This document shows positions 10,247 to 20,700 of a DNA stretch of 64,000 nt, one piece after another. This DNA is from Neoscytalidium dimidiatum (Eukaryota > Ascomycota > Dothideomycetes > Botryosphaeriales > Botryosphaeriaceae). The DNA is taken from assembly GCA_037367355.1 (NCBI GenBank), contig CM074705.1, positions 1,798,001-1,862,000 of the forward strand. The letters run 5' to 3'. The first letter of the stretch is position 1; every line of letters begins with the position of its first letter. The notes under the pieces were generated by a model. That model was not told the DNA's origin, did not search any database, and saw nothing but the letters and a program-made list of their open reading frames with translations. The translations under genes were made by a program, and so were the position numbers.

Positions 10247-12454
10247 TTTCTTTTAGTTTCTTGTAAAGATACCCCGCAGCGAGCGCCTGGATGACGAGGC
10301 TGAATAGTCTGTTTTTTTTCCCTGTTTTTCCCTTTCTTTTTTTCTTTTTGGTCTGGGGCGAGAGCTTTGTTCGCCAGGGATCTGCTCTCGAAGCCAACAG
10401 TGGCGTTCCTTGGATAGCGAAAGTCTGACGGTGGTGGGGATGCCAGTATCCCTCCTTCGCTTTAACATATTCTGGGCGTTATGGGGTAGGGTGGCTTTGA
10501 TAATGGGCCTCAAGGATGAACGAGTGCCACACTCAGCTGGGAAGGAAGCGAGATGTGGCAAATGGTGCACGAGTAAGCGACAAGATTGGACTTGAGAGGG
10601 TGGCCTCAGTCGGCGAAGGTTTCTTTTAAAGGACAAAATTCTATGAGCGAATGGCCATCATCACGGAGTACTATACGGGTCGTGTGCTAGCACGGAAAAG
10701 TTGAGCCTTGGGCTGCGGCGCAGCCTTAACGGGCTGAGGGAGGAAAAAGGAAAGACTGGGACAGATCAGGGAGGGAGGACCGCTCATTTTCTCATGATGC
10801 CATTTCCAGCGGTAAGCAGCCCGTAAGCCGTGCATTTCCTACAACGAGGGCGATTGGCGGCGCGGACCACGTGCCGTTTTACGGTTTTGTGCAGACTGCA
10901 AAGCGTCCCGGGGCGAACGTAAATCCTCCGCTATCAGGGCGCCGTACATAGCCGCAGCCCCTACACCCACAGATGCAAGTCATCGGCTGGGTCAGGGCTT
11001 GGCGCGTCTTGGAGGGGTCTTGCAGGTAGGGCTCGCAACAGTAGAGCCCTTTTTTCCCCCCCATCCTTCCCGCCGGCTGGGTAGGTTTAGTGAGGGAAGG
11101 CCATGAGGTTGTGTCACATCTTCACATCCGATGGGGAGCCGTAAGGATCATGAGGTCTATTGTATAGCTCATCCCCACAGCTGAAGGAGCTGAATGACTG
11201 AGGCGAAGATGGGCGTTGAGGCGCCCTTTGGTGGTGTGCGGCGGTGTGGGTGGGCGATGGTGAGAGCAGAGGGGCCAGGGAAGACGAGACGAGGCGTCGA
11301 AGTAACCCTGCGTACCTGTCATCAAGGACGAGAGAAGACGGATGCTGGCGGGAGACTTGAGCAGAATTCCAAGGAGGGGGGGGGGGATGCAGCGCTCAGA
11401 AGCGGGACGAAGGAGAAGGAAGTGGAGGGGAAGGGCGACGGCGCACCAGGACAGGCTCATATGAACGAGCGTTCGATCGTGCATCTGGGACGATTCATGA
11501 CCAGCAGCAGCGAGCTCCCGGCGGCTGCAGTGTCCCGCATTCTAGCCCATTGCTTGTCTCTTCCTCCCGCTTCCCTGCAGGAGACGGCGGCGGCTGATAG
11601 GCCGTGAGTAGAGGTCGCTGGTGTTTGGTTCTGGTTAGTGATGGCCAGTCTGGACCGGGCTAGTGCGCGGGTCGGGCGGCCATGACTAAGTGGTCAGGCG
11701 CAGCGACGTCACCTGCTTCGCGACTTTCCACGACGTGGACGGTCGCCCTTCACCACCACCACCGCCCAAGAAGCCCACTGACATCAGCTTACCGAGTCCT
11801 TGTGGCCTTGCAGCCTTTCGCCGCAGCATACCAGCATTACCACCTCGTGCTGTTGCCAGAGCGTGTCTTGCTCGCGTCGTCTTGCCCGAGTGGCTGGGCG
11901 AGCGTCTGGTGGTTTCGAAACCAACCTCTTCCGCCGTTATCTTCCGGCCGCCTGCGCACCTGCATCCTTGCTCCTGAAGCCCGCCTCCAGTGGCGCTCAG
12001 CTGGTTGACCACATGCATGCATGGAAAGTCGTCCGCCCAGACCTGCCTGCCTGCCTGCCTGCCTGCCCTGCTGCGCGTCAACGGCTCGCTTGGCCGCCTG
12101 CTACCCACCCTGGTTGCCTTTTGCTGCCATCTGTGATCAACCAAGCACCAAGTACCAAAAATCGGCGTGGCAGGGCTGTGTATATAGATGATTAGAACCC
12201 ACCTCTCCCCGCCACCGCTCCTTGATTCTCTTTCTTCTTTTTCCCACCCCACTGACTGATCCTCAAGGTTGATCTCCCGTGCTGGTGCTGGTGCTCGTGT
12301 TCTCTCTAAACCCATCACCACGGGTGCGGTGTGTCTCAGTCATATTCACTTTGTTCCAATCTATTCCGCCTGAGAAAGATCATCGTGTCTTTCCCAACCC
12401 GGGTAATACATGTCTACTGTATCTACTCCCCCTACCTAATCGCCTAATCCCGTA
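10247..12454. other. Long intergenic region and leader
   Basis: No supported gene. A poly-T/C tract at 10310-10350 follows INP1, a (CTGC) tetranucleotide repeat lies at about 12042-12067, and CT-rich leader sequence occupies about 12200-12450 before the next gene. The frames at 11194-11607 (plus) and 11686-12321 (minus) are compositionally biased and carry no motif. Confidence 0.5.
12042..12067. repeat. (CTGC)n microsatellite
   Basis: About six tandem copies of a CTGC/CCTG tetranucleotide in a non-coding stretch. Confidence 0.8.
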
Positions 12455-12731
12455 ATGGACTTCATCGACGAGGAGCACCACCGTTCACCCTCTCCACCCC
12501 CTCACTTCCCGGACTTCCGCTCTACCCCTTCGCCCATCCGTCGCCGCCTCCCACGCCCTCTGCCAGACCCACCAGGAGAGCTCCCACTCTCCGCCATCTC
12601 GACTTCTTCGTCCTCCTCCTCGCTGGCCTCGTCTTCCCGATCGTCCAGCGATTCCTCTGGCCGCGAAACCGTCCTCGCCATCATCAACGAAATCGACGCC
12701 GCCCTGCACTACACCAACAGCCAACGTCGAC

Positions 12732-12765
<34 letters not shown>

Positions 12766-13135
12766 CCACCCCACCCGCCTCTTCTTGTCCTCCTCGCCCA
12801 CAAACACCGCCGCCATCCATCCACTACCACCACGACCACCAGCGCCATCCGACGCGCCTCTCAGCCCGACCCGCCAGCGCCCTCTGTCCTCTTCCTCCTC
12901 CTCCTCCTCCTCCTCCTCTTCCTGGCGCTCGTCGAGCTCGGACTGCTCCGCCTCGCCGTCCCGCTGCCCCACCCTCCGCCGCAGGTTCTCGCCGCGCAAC
13001 GAGAGCCTGCGCGAGGTGCGCGCCCGCGACTCCGACATCTGCCTGCAGCGCGTCTACGAGCGCCAGGTCCTGATGTACCTCGACGGCAGCATCTTCGCCG
13101 TCCGCCCGCTGATGCGGCAGGGCGTGCCGGGGTGA
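12455..13135 (+). CDS. Ser/Gln-rich fungal protein of unknown function
   Basis: A single-exon gene of 226 residues. Residues 1-90 are rich in Pro and Ser. A run of about ten Gln is encoded by nine CAG codons (12734-12760) plus CAA, and a Ser run of more than ten is encoded by a TCC/TCT array near 12884-12930. The last 45 residues (about 182-226) look folded: NESLREVRARDSDICLQ, then RVYERQVLMYLDGSIFAV. That tail is the likely conserved part. The long CT-rich leader fits a real transcript. I do not recognise a function. Both homopolymer runs are probably length-variable between strains. Confidence 0.6.
12734..12760 (+). repeat. CAG trinucleotide repeat, polyglutamine
   Basis: Nine uninterrupted CAG codons within the reading frame at 12455-13135. 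They are followed by CAA and CAC codons. Confidence 0.9.
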
Positions 13136-14100
13136 AAGGGAGTCCGGCCTTTCCTGGAGCTTTTTTTTTTCCCTTCCCCTTTTAAATTTGACTAATGAGG
13201 ATGGCGACGGAAGGGGAGCGCTTCGGGGAGAGAGAGAGAGGAGATGAAGAGACGGCATTTTTTTTTTTTTGGAAGCAGCGCGAGAGGTCCGGGTCCGGGG
13301 GCGGTTGCAGAGGTTAACGCCTATCCTCGCCTGAACGAGTGGGTTCTTGGTGATCTGGGCGACTGAGCCCTGCGGGAAGTCGAGCGGGCAGGCAGCTGGA
13401 TCCGAGGAACAGGGAAGGAGGGAGGTTTCTAGAACGTCGAAAGTCGTGGAAACGATTGATGGGAAAGGATTATGCGGAAGCGGAGCATGCGAGGAAGGAG
13501 ACCTGAGAGGGAGGACTTCGATGAGACTCCGAAGCAGACAAATTTGGTTGCACGGAGTTCGGGACGTTCAGTCGGACACGACTAGTGTGCAAAGCGATCT
13601 TAGTCGGGGCTGTGCGAAGGGGAGCGCAAGACGAGGACGAGGAATTACGATAACGACACGTCTGGCTAATTCTTAATAGTTTGAGCTTACGACAACTGAA
13701 AACGAATAAAAGAGAAAGAAAAAAAAGAGCATTCAAAAACTGCCTCCCATGGTATCAACCCCCAAGAGAGTGCCAAATTCCCGATAACGCCAACGTGAGG
13801 TTGATCCAAAGACAACGGTGAGGCCATCACAAGGGCAATTGAGGAAGCCACCCGGATGTGAATGCCGAAAGATGTTAGTTGCATACGTCCAGACGACTGC
13901 TTCAATTGGCCCCCCCCCCCCTCTCCTTTCGCAATCGTCTTGAAATGTACCTCATAGCCCGCCGCTTATCCTTTTTGAACCTTTCGGAAAGCCTCCATCT
14001 AATGTGCCCAGCTCATACCCTCACCCCGTCCTCGCACGTTCATACCGTAACCATCGTCAGCCGCACCTCATGACTCATCGCAGGAACGTCTCCGACCATC
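13136..14100. other. Intergenic, no gene seen
   Basis: Convergent gene ends flank this stretch. It holds poly-T (13259-13270) and poly-C (13911-13922) runs and no credible frame. Confidence 0.55.
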
Positions 14101-16209
14101 CTACAGTATGGCCTCGGACAGCACCGTCCAGTCCATCTCTACTGTATCACCGGCCTTCCCCTGCTCCACTCCACCCTCTTCCCTCTCCACCTCAGTAGCA
14201 GCAGCAGCCGCGTCCATCATCCCCTTGCCCTCCACCCCATTCTCCCTCCTGCACCTCACCTCCGCGAGCAACCCGTCCCTCAGCTCGGTAAACGCCCTGA
14301 ACACCGCGCGCGCCGTCTCGTCCCTGACCAACGCCTCGTTCACCGCGCCCTCCCCGCCCTCGCTCCGGTACTTCAGCCCGTCCTCGTGCCACCGCCGCAG
14401 CTCCCCCCTCACCCCCCTCACCAGGCCCCTCAGCCTCGCGTCCCCGATCCCGCCCAGCCCGACCTTCGGCCGCGCGAGCCGCACGTCCGGCGCGACGGGC
14501 ACGCCGTGCGCGCTCAGGAAGAAGGCGATGGCGTTGTACTTGACCGCCGCGTCGGGCGACCACGTGTCCCGGGCCGTGAGCGGGAGGTGCGAGGTCTGGT
14601 GGAGGGCGGCGGGCGTGTGGTCCGGGGAGGGGTAGGGGATTTGTGGGGAGCGCGCGCCCAGGTGCATCCACACGTCGTTGTAGCGGGCGTAGGAGGCGGC
14701 TATGTGTGTGGGTGGGGAGGCCCAGGTGCAGAATGGTGGGATCTGGTTCGTGAGGTTGGTCTCGGGGGGCGGGTTGGTGATGCGTGTGGATGATGCCGTC
14801 GATTTGGAGTGCGTTGACGTAGCCGCGGTCGTCGAACTTTCCGCGTCGGAGGGGTAGGTGGAAGGGGAAGGGGAGGTCGTGCTGTTGATGGAGGACCAGG
14901 AGGTATGGCGGTCTTGTTGCTGCTGGTCATCCGTATCCCTGTGCTTTTCCTTGTCCTTGCCTCCATGTTGATTATGTCTCCAGCTGTCATCGGGCACGAC
15001 TTTACTTCTGGGCTTGCTCCCGCTCCTACTCCGCTTTGCAGTCCCCTTTCTCCGTGATTCTTCCTCCCGAGCCGCCCGCCGCTGTTGTTGCTGGCCCTCG
15101 TAGAAGTGCCGCTTTTCCTTCTCGAAGGTCTCACGGTCCTGTTTGAGGCGCTTTAGGCCCAATCGGAGTGCGTCTTCGCGCTCTTCCAGCTGTCGCTCCC
15201 GCACTTTGACTTCGTGCCAGGCTCTTGCGAGCCTTTGAGTCTCGTTATCTTGCGTATGGGGCTGGGCTTGGGGTTCTTCTTGAAGAGATTTGACGCTGTC
15301 CTTGGCGCCTTTCTCCAAGTCTGCCGCATCTTTTATGATTGGAGCAGCATCTCTCAGCTGAGCTTCTGCGGGCGTCGGCGTTGGCGATACGGGCCTTGAA
15401 GATGGGCTCGGCGTCTCTGAGTTTGCCGACGTTGGTACATTTCGCGGCGGTCGTCCAAGTCGGTAGGACACAGAATACCTAGGCCTTAGGCAACCAGCCA
15501 CCTTCAAAGATCCGAGTCGATCGGACTTAGCAGACTCGTTATCATAAATCTGAGTACTATGGCTGGTAGAATGATTTCGAGGTGATGATGAAGATATCCT
15601 CCTAGCAGATGACGCTGACTTCCTAGGCGATGGGGATGTTCCCATCCTGGGGGCCGGAGATGGCAGCGCTTGTGCCAGAGATTCCACGACCGATGGCCCA
15701 TGTGTTGTTATCGTCGCTGCCGTGGAGCGAGGTTTCATACGTACGGATATCTTTGTGCTGCGGATAAGTGGCCTCCCATCGGTTGATCTTCGTGGACCTT
15801 TTGAGGGGCTGCGCCGGCTTGATTGTTTTGCTGGCGTCGACGAGGGCTGCGACCCTTGTGGAGACGCACCTGAAACAGAATTTGGGAATGTCTTCTGCAT
15901 AGATGGTCGCATGCGCGGAAGGACTATATCGTTGGCGAGAAGTTCGGGAATACGCGGCGTCAAGGACGATGTGGCATTGTTCTGCACGGCATCGGCGATC
16001 TTTGCGGTATATGTGGATTCAGAAGGTTCGTCAGCAGTTCCTACGTCCATGTTGCAGGATGAGTTGTCAAGGCGCGGTATTTCGGAGCTGGATGGCCGAG
16101 GAATTGGATTCCGATGTTCTGGTTGGAGGAAGCCGAGATAGTGCAGGTTCTGGGTGCGCCTGTGATCTGGAATCCTGCGCCGAGCGAGGCGTGTTTGAGG
16201 CTTCTTCAC
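14101..16209 (-). CDS. Coiled-coil protein with a degenerate J-like C-terminus
   Basis: One open frame of 702 residues with no intron needed. Residues 1-320 are basic and Ser/Pro-rich (disordered). A strongly charged coiled coil follows at about 330-395, through RERQLEEREDALRLGLKRLK and RETFEKEKRHFYEG. A second disordered stretch comes next, then a C-terminal region of about 190 residues. That region contains FCTWASPPTHIAASYARYND, KYNAIAFFLSAHGV and LRRWHEDGLKYR. In several fungal proteins an equivalent C-terminal block ends in RWHxDK, resembling helix III of J-domains; the match here (RWHEDG) is weak, so this is inference. The C-terminus is unusually GC-rich. ATG 16050 is an alternative start. 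Function unknown. Confidence 0.62.
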   Translation of the reverse strand: MKKPQTRLARRRIPDHRRTQNLHYLGFLQPEHRNPIPRPSSSEIPRLDNSSCNMDVGTADEPSESTYTAKIADAVQNNATSSLTPRIPELLANDIVLPRMRPSMQKTFPNSVSGASPQGSQPSSTPAKQSSRRSPSKGPRRSTDGRPLIRSTKISVRMKPRSTAATITTHGPSVVESLAQALPSPAPRMGTSPSPRKSASSARRISSSSPRNHSTSHSTQIYDNESAKSDRLGSLKVAGCLRPRYSVSYRLGRPPRNVPTSANSETPSPSSRPVSPTPTPAEAQLRDAAPIIKDAADLEKGAKDSVKSLQEEPQAQPHTQDNETQRLARAWHEVKVRERQLEEREDALRLGLKRLKQDRETFEKEKRHFYEGQQQQRRAAREEESRRKGTAKRSRSGSKPRSKVVPDDSWRHNQHGGKDKEKHRDTDDQQQQDRHTSWSSINSTTSPSPSTYPSDAESSTTAATSTHSKSTASSTRITNPPPETNLTNQIPPFCTWASPPTHIAASYARYNDVWMHLGARSPQIPYPSPDHTPAALHQTSHLPLTARDTWSPDAAVKYNAIAFFLSAHGVPVAPDVRLARPKVGLGGIGDARLRGLVRGVRGELRRWHEDGLKYRSEGGEGAVNEALVRDETARAVFRAFTELRDGLLAEVRCRRENGVEGKGMMDAAAAATEVEREEGGVEQGKAGDTVEMDWTVLSEAIL

Positions 16210-17795
16210 CCAGTAGAAGTGTTTCTATTGTTGTGCTGTGGCCTCAGTGCGCGAAGGATGATGCAGAGACTTGAAATACGTTAGCTTGCGACGGCTCGGG
16301 ATAATGGTATCTGTATTTAGTCAACCACGGTTTTTGGGGGAGCATGTCAGGCGGTCAGAGCTGTGCCACGCCCGCCGATAGTGCGCCATTACGCGCTTGT
16401 CAATGGAAAAGGTATATCCAACTTGTGCATTTTGCTGTAGGACACGTGGGCGCATCAAAGCGCGCAAGAGAAGGGACGGGTAGATAGAAGGATGTACAAG
16501 TGTGTCGGTTGGACGGTATCGCTCCTGGCGCCTGCAGGGTCGCCGTTGATGAAGCTGCCCATTGCACCAAGCACTTGGTACTTGGCACCAAAGCAGCGCT
16601 ACAAAGAGGACTTACCGTGCGTCGATGTGGTTTGTTGTTTGCCTTGGCCCAATGCCGTACCACAATATTTGAGAATTTATCGCACCAACCCACACCCAAC
16701 GGCGTTGGAGGGGTAGGTGATGCGCGATAGGAAAAGGAAGCAAGCAACGAGGAGCGAGCGGCGACACAGGGTCTGACAAGGGAAAGAAGGAAAGAATGGG
16801 AAACGTCGGTCGAAGATGCATTGGTTGCGCGGGGCGGTCTTGACTAAAACGCAGTAGGAATCGGGTGGAAGGTCAAACAAGTCTATCGATTCCCGGATGA
16901 GCGCCCTACGATTTTCCAAGCTGACTTCGATGATGATAATAATGCTGCTGCTGCTGCTTCGGGCCGTGGCGTGGTTGTGGTTACGTTGATGGGGCCTCGT
17001 GGGATTGCCGTGGGTCCGGGGGCTGCGACGAGTCGAGCGCCGGGAGCACGAGCACTGCTGCTGGGCATCGGCGACTGGGGTGCGTGAGATGAGGCTGGCA
17101 GCAGCGGCCGCACGGCATTTGCACGTCGCGCGGATCCACAGCTTCGGAGAGGGCGACGGCGGTGGTGTGCACAATAGGAGCCGCGTTGTTTGTTATGGCG
17201 GAAGAAGGGCGGGAGCAACAGTAACAGCATCAGCAGTAGTAGTAACGACAACAACAATAAAAGGGCCGTCTCAGCATCCCCCATCAGCTGTGCAGAAGTG
17301 AAACCATCCTTCCCGCAGCCACATTGCTCTACAAAGACACATAGCCGCTAAAAGTGTAGACTGCCCCTCCCCAAACACATGTCGCCGCTAGAAGTAAAAA
17401 CAGCCGACCGCGAACATTCTCCCTCGGCCTCACGCCTACGACCTGCCTGACGCGCATGACTAGCCAGCCACACCCCAGTGCCTGCCGACCGGAAACGGTA
17501 AGCGTGGCGGTGTTCGCGGCTCCCGGAACACCGTGCAGAACCAGGGACCCCCGAGACATGCGGTCTGAGTCGGATTGACAACGCAGACAAGAGCCCACTC
17601 CATTCTCCACTGCGCGCCGCCCATGCCCAAACCCAAAACCGCTTCCTCAACGACGCCTTGACCACCTCCGCCAGAAACACCACTGAATGCGTGCAAATGA
17701 ACAAGCATACGCACTCTCTCGCTTCACCGGTCGGCCCCGGCGAGCCAGGGATACCGCTAACCCGCGGGGAGATTCAGCCATCCAGGCCAATGCAT
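16210..17795. other. Intergenic, no gene seen
   Basis: Holds the leader of the gene at 14101-16209 and the 3' region of the DNMT5-like gene. Small trinucleotide arrays occur at 16935-16960 and 17220-17262. Frames on both strands lack motifs. Confidence 0.5.
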
Positions 17796-20700
17796 CTATG
17801 CAACGCCGCCTTCCGCGTACGTCTCCGAGAATGACGACAGGCAATTGAGCCTCTCGAGTCTCTCCGGATCCCGCTCTCCGAGCGCGAGGTCGTCCCGGTG
17901 CGCTTCAAAATCATCTCCAAGCCATGATTTGGGCACAGCCATCATGGTCCCATAAGCATTCCTGACCACCTGAACCTTTTGGTACCCCTTCTTTGCAGGG
18001 TCGTAAGGCGGCTCCATTTCCTGCATGTGCTCGCTCAACGCCTTGGTCCGCAGCTCTCTCTGTTCCAGAATGTCGACATCAACGGTATTGGGCGCAACGA
18101 CCCTGTACACATGCACCGGCCGCTTCTGTCCATATCGCCGTGCTCGTCCGATCGACTGGACCATTGCCGCTTGGTACTTTTGATTGCTGCTCGTCAGGAG
18201 CGGCGAGATGAAAATCACATGGTTAGCATTGACCAAGTTCCTGTGATGCATTAGTTTCAACTCAGAAACATCCACTGCGCGCGCTCCCCCATGACTTACA
18301 TCCCAGACGCCGATTCGTCCGCCAAATTCAGGATAAGCGCTTTGCCGAACTTCTTATTGAGCTTTGTCTTCTCGTTATCCATGTACCTCTGATTGTTGAT
18401 AAAGTCGTCGATCTTGTCCGAGGCCGACTCGGATACCCGATCAACGGCGTATGCTGTGACCCCGCGACTCTCGAGCGCCTGGTCGACCATCGACATCATG
18501 CGGTACGATTGGACGAAAATGATCGCTTGTTCGTCGTTGGGAATCTGTCTTAACAGTTCAGTCACAGCATCCAGTCTCGCGCCGAAACTCTCTCTTTCCG
18601 GGACCCTGTCTTTGCAACGAAGCAGTCTGTCGGCATCCAGAAAACTGTGTTCTCCTATCTTCATCGCACATCCGGATACGCCGCATCGCTCCTCGACTAC
18701 AGCCAAGTTTAGACAGGCCTGGCAGACGACATGGCCGCACCCAATAACCACCGCAGTAGCGGCGACTGCCGTCTTATGCATAGCGTCCCCGCGCTCACAC
18801 TTTACAGCCTCTACTCCAAGTAGAGCTTGATTGAGCCTGGGAACGGAGCGGACATACCGCAATGATCTGTGCATGCCAAGGAGTTTGCGTGTCTCTGTCC
18901 CAAGCCTGAACCGCACAAGCTTCTGTACCTCGACCGCCGCCTCAGAAGGTTTCATATCCTTCACCCGAGTACAATACTGTTCAGCTGATTTGATCATACT
19001 CTTGATGTCTTGATGAACCTCCGCGTCCTCAACTTCCTTCAAGTCGTTATTCTTGTATCGGACAATCCAATTCTTCCATTCCGAGTTGATATTCCCACAC
19101 GTTCTGGCGAGATTTGCCGCCCGGAGGATATACCTGCGGAGCGTGTTCCTTTGGTCCTCCAGTTCCTTTTCTCGTTTCTTCTCAAGCATTTGGCAGGCCG
19201 AGATATTGCCCTGTTTGACAGTTTCAATGCAGGCGCAGTGCATCAACATCTCCTCTGTAGTAGTTGAGTCTCGCACATACTGTCGCAAGCGTAATGCACG
19301 ATCGCCGGCCTCTGAGCCTGAGAGCTTTGGCATGGCCATGTTCCATCCCTTCAGGTGCATTAAAAGTTCCTCATAGATTGCACGGTGGTCGAGCGTTAAC
19401 TCCACGGGCCGCAAGGCCTCGTAGCACTTGACTTCGCCAATATCCGCAGAGTTTTGGCGGGCAAAAGCGTCTAAGAATGCTTGAGCGTGAGCATGTCGTC
19501 TCTCGTGCCACGTTGGGGAGCGTCGCTCGCTGAAGGTTTGGAATAGTTCGAAGCTGGTCTTCTCTTTACGCATTTGCTTTGAGTTCTCCTGCGTGATAAC
19601 CCCAGGCGCATCCCAATCAATGCCAAGGTTGACTCCCAAGAACGCTGCAAAACGCTTAACATCGGCGAAGTCATCGAGCGGAGGCGTTCCAGAGAGTATC
19701 CATCGTCTGTCTGCGGACAACGTGACCAGCGACGTGTACTCTCTTCCACGGGGATAATGGAATTCGTCGATAATTAAACGATTGAATTTGAATTGGTGCA
19801 ATACCGGCGACCTCATCCGACTCCAATCACTTCTCGCCACGCCAGTCTTTAGAGGAGCTGGGGCAGTCTTGCGGACAATTGGTTTGGTAGTGACCCTGCT
19901 TTCGACTGACAGCTCCTCGAAGCTCTTGTACTTAGAACCTTTGGTACGCTTCGATGGGATGATGCTTGTGAAATCCTCGTGATGCCTTATCCTTTCTAGT
20001 TCCTCGTCGAGAAGTTTCTCGAAAGAAGATATGCCTAGCTCCTTAAGCTTTTCGTTCATTTCGGGAATGCGTCTGAGGGCATAATTAAACCACGCTTCGT
20101 ATTGACGCCCATCATTCGAGGGAGTCTCTGGTAACGCTGTAAAGCGCGCCAATCGATCGGTATAGGAGTCCTTGCCAAGGAGATTGAATGGAACGATGAC
20201 AATCTTCGCTCGTATCAAGTCTTCAATCCGCGTCTCGTCTAAATCCTTGCTAGTCTTGATCATGAGTATTTCTTGAGAGCTGTACTCCGCTCTTGGTAAA
20301 CACTTCATGGCTTCTTGCTTCCACTGGTTGGGCAGGTTATTAGGGACAAGGATGAGCGTAGCCTTCAACGGGATCAGACCCATGCCATTGTTTGGAGGGC
20401 TTGGGTCTGGTTTATCGCGGAAGCTTTGATGAATAAGTGCCAAGGATGTAATCGTCTTGCCGTACGACACTTGATCAGCAACGACCCCACCCTTGATGGA
20501 GATATCCATCTCTGCCTTTGCCTCAATCTTCCAACGGATTGGTTCAACTACCTCCTCTGCGACTTCCTGGATGGTGAACCTGGCTCCTTGTTCCTGCTTG
20601 CGCATCCAGAAGAGAGATCTCCGTTGCGCAGGACGAAGATTCAACAGGAAGCCCCGCGGTTGGTCGTGTTCCGGGTCTTCAAAGTTGCTGATAAGACGGA

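Noticed and set aside
12042..12067. Tandem (CTGC)n as a possible CRISPR or regulatory array
   Set aside because: Simple microsatellite; there are no spacers, and a eukaryotic genome is not expected to carry CRISPR.
12485..13258. Minus-strand Glu/Gly-rich frames
   Set aside because: Antisense of Ser/Gln codon repeats in the plus-strand gene.
14108..14793. Plus-strand frames opposite the gene at 14101-16209
   Set aside because: Antisense shadows of a GC-rich coding exon; the minus frame is far longer and has coiled-coil structure.
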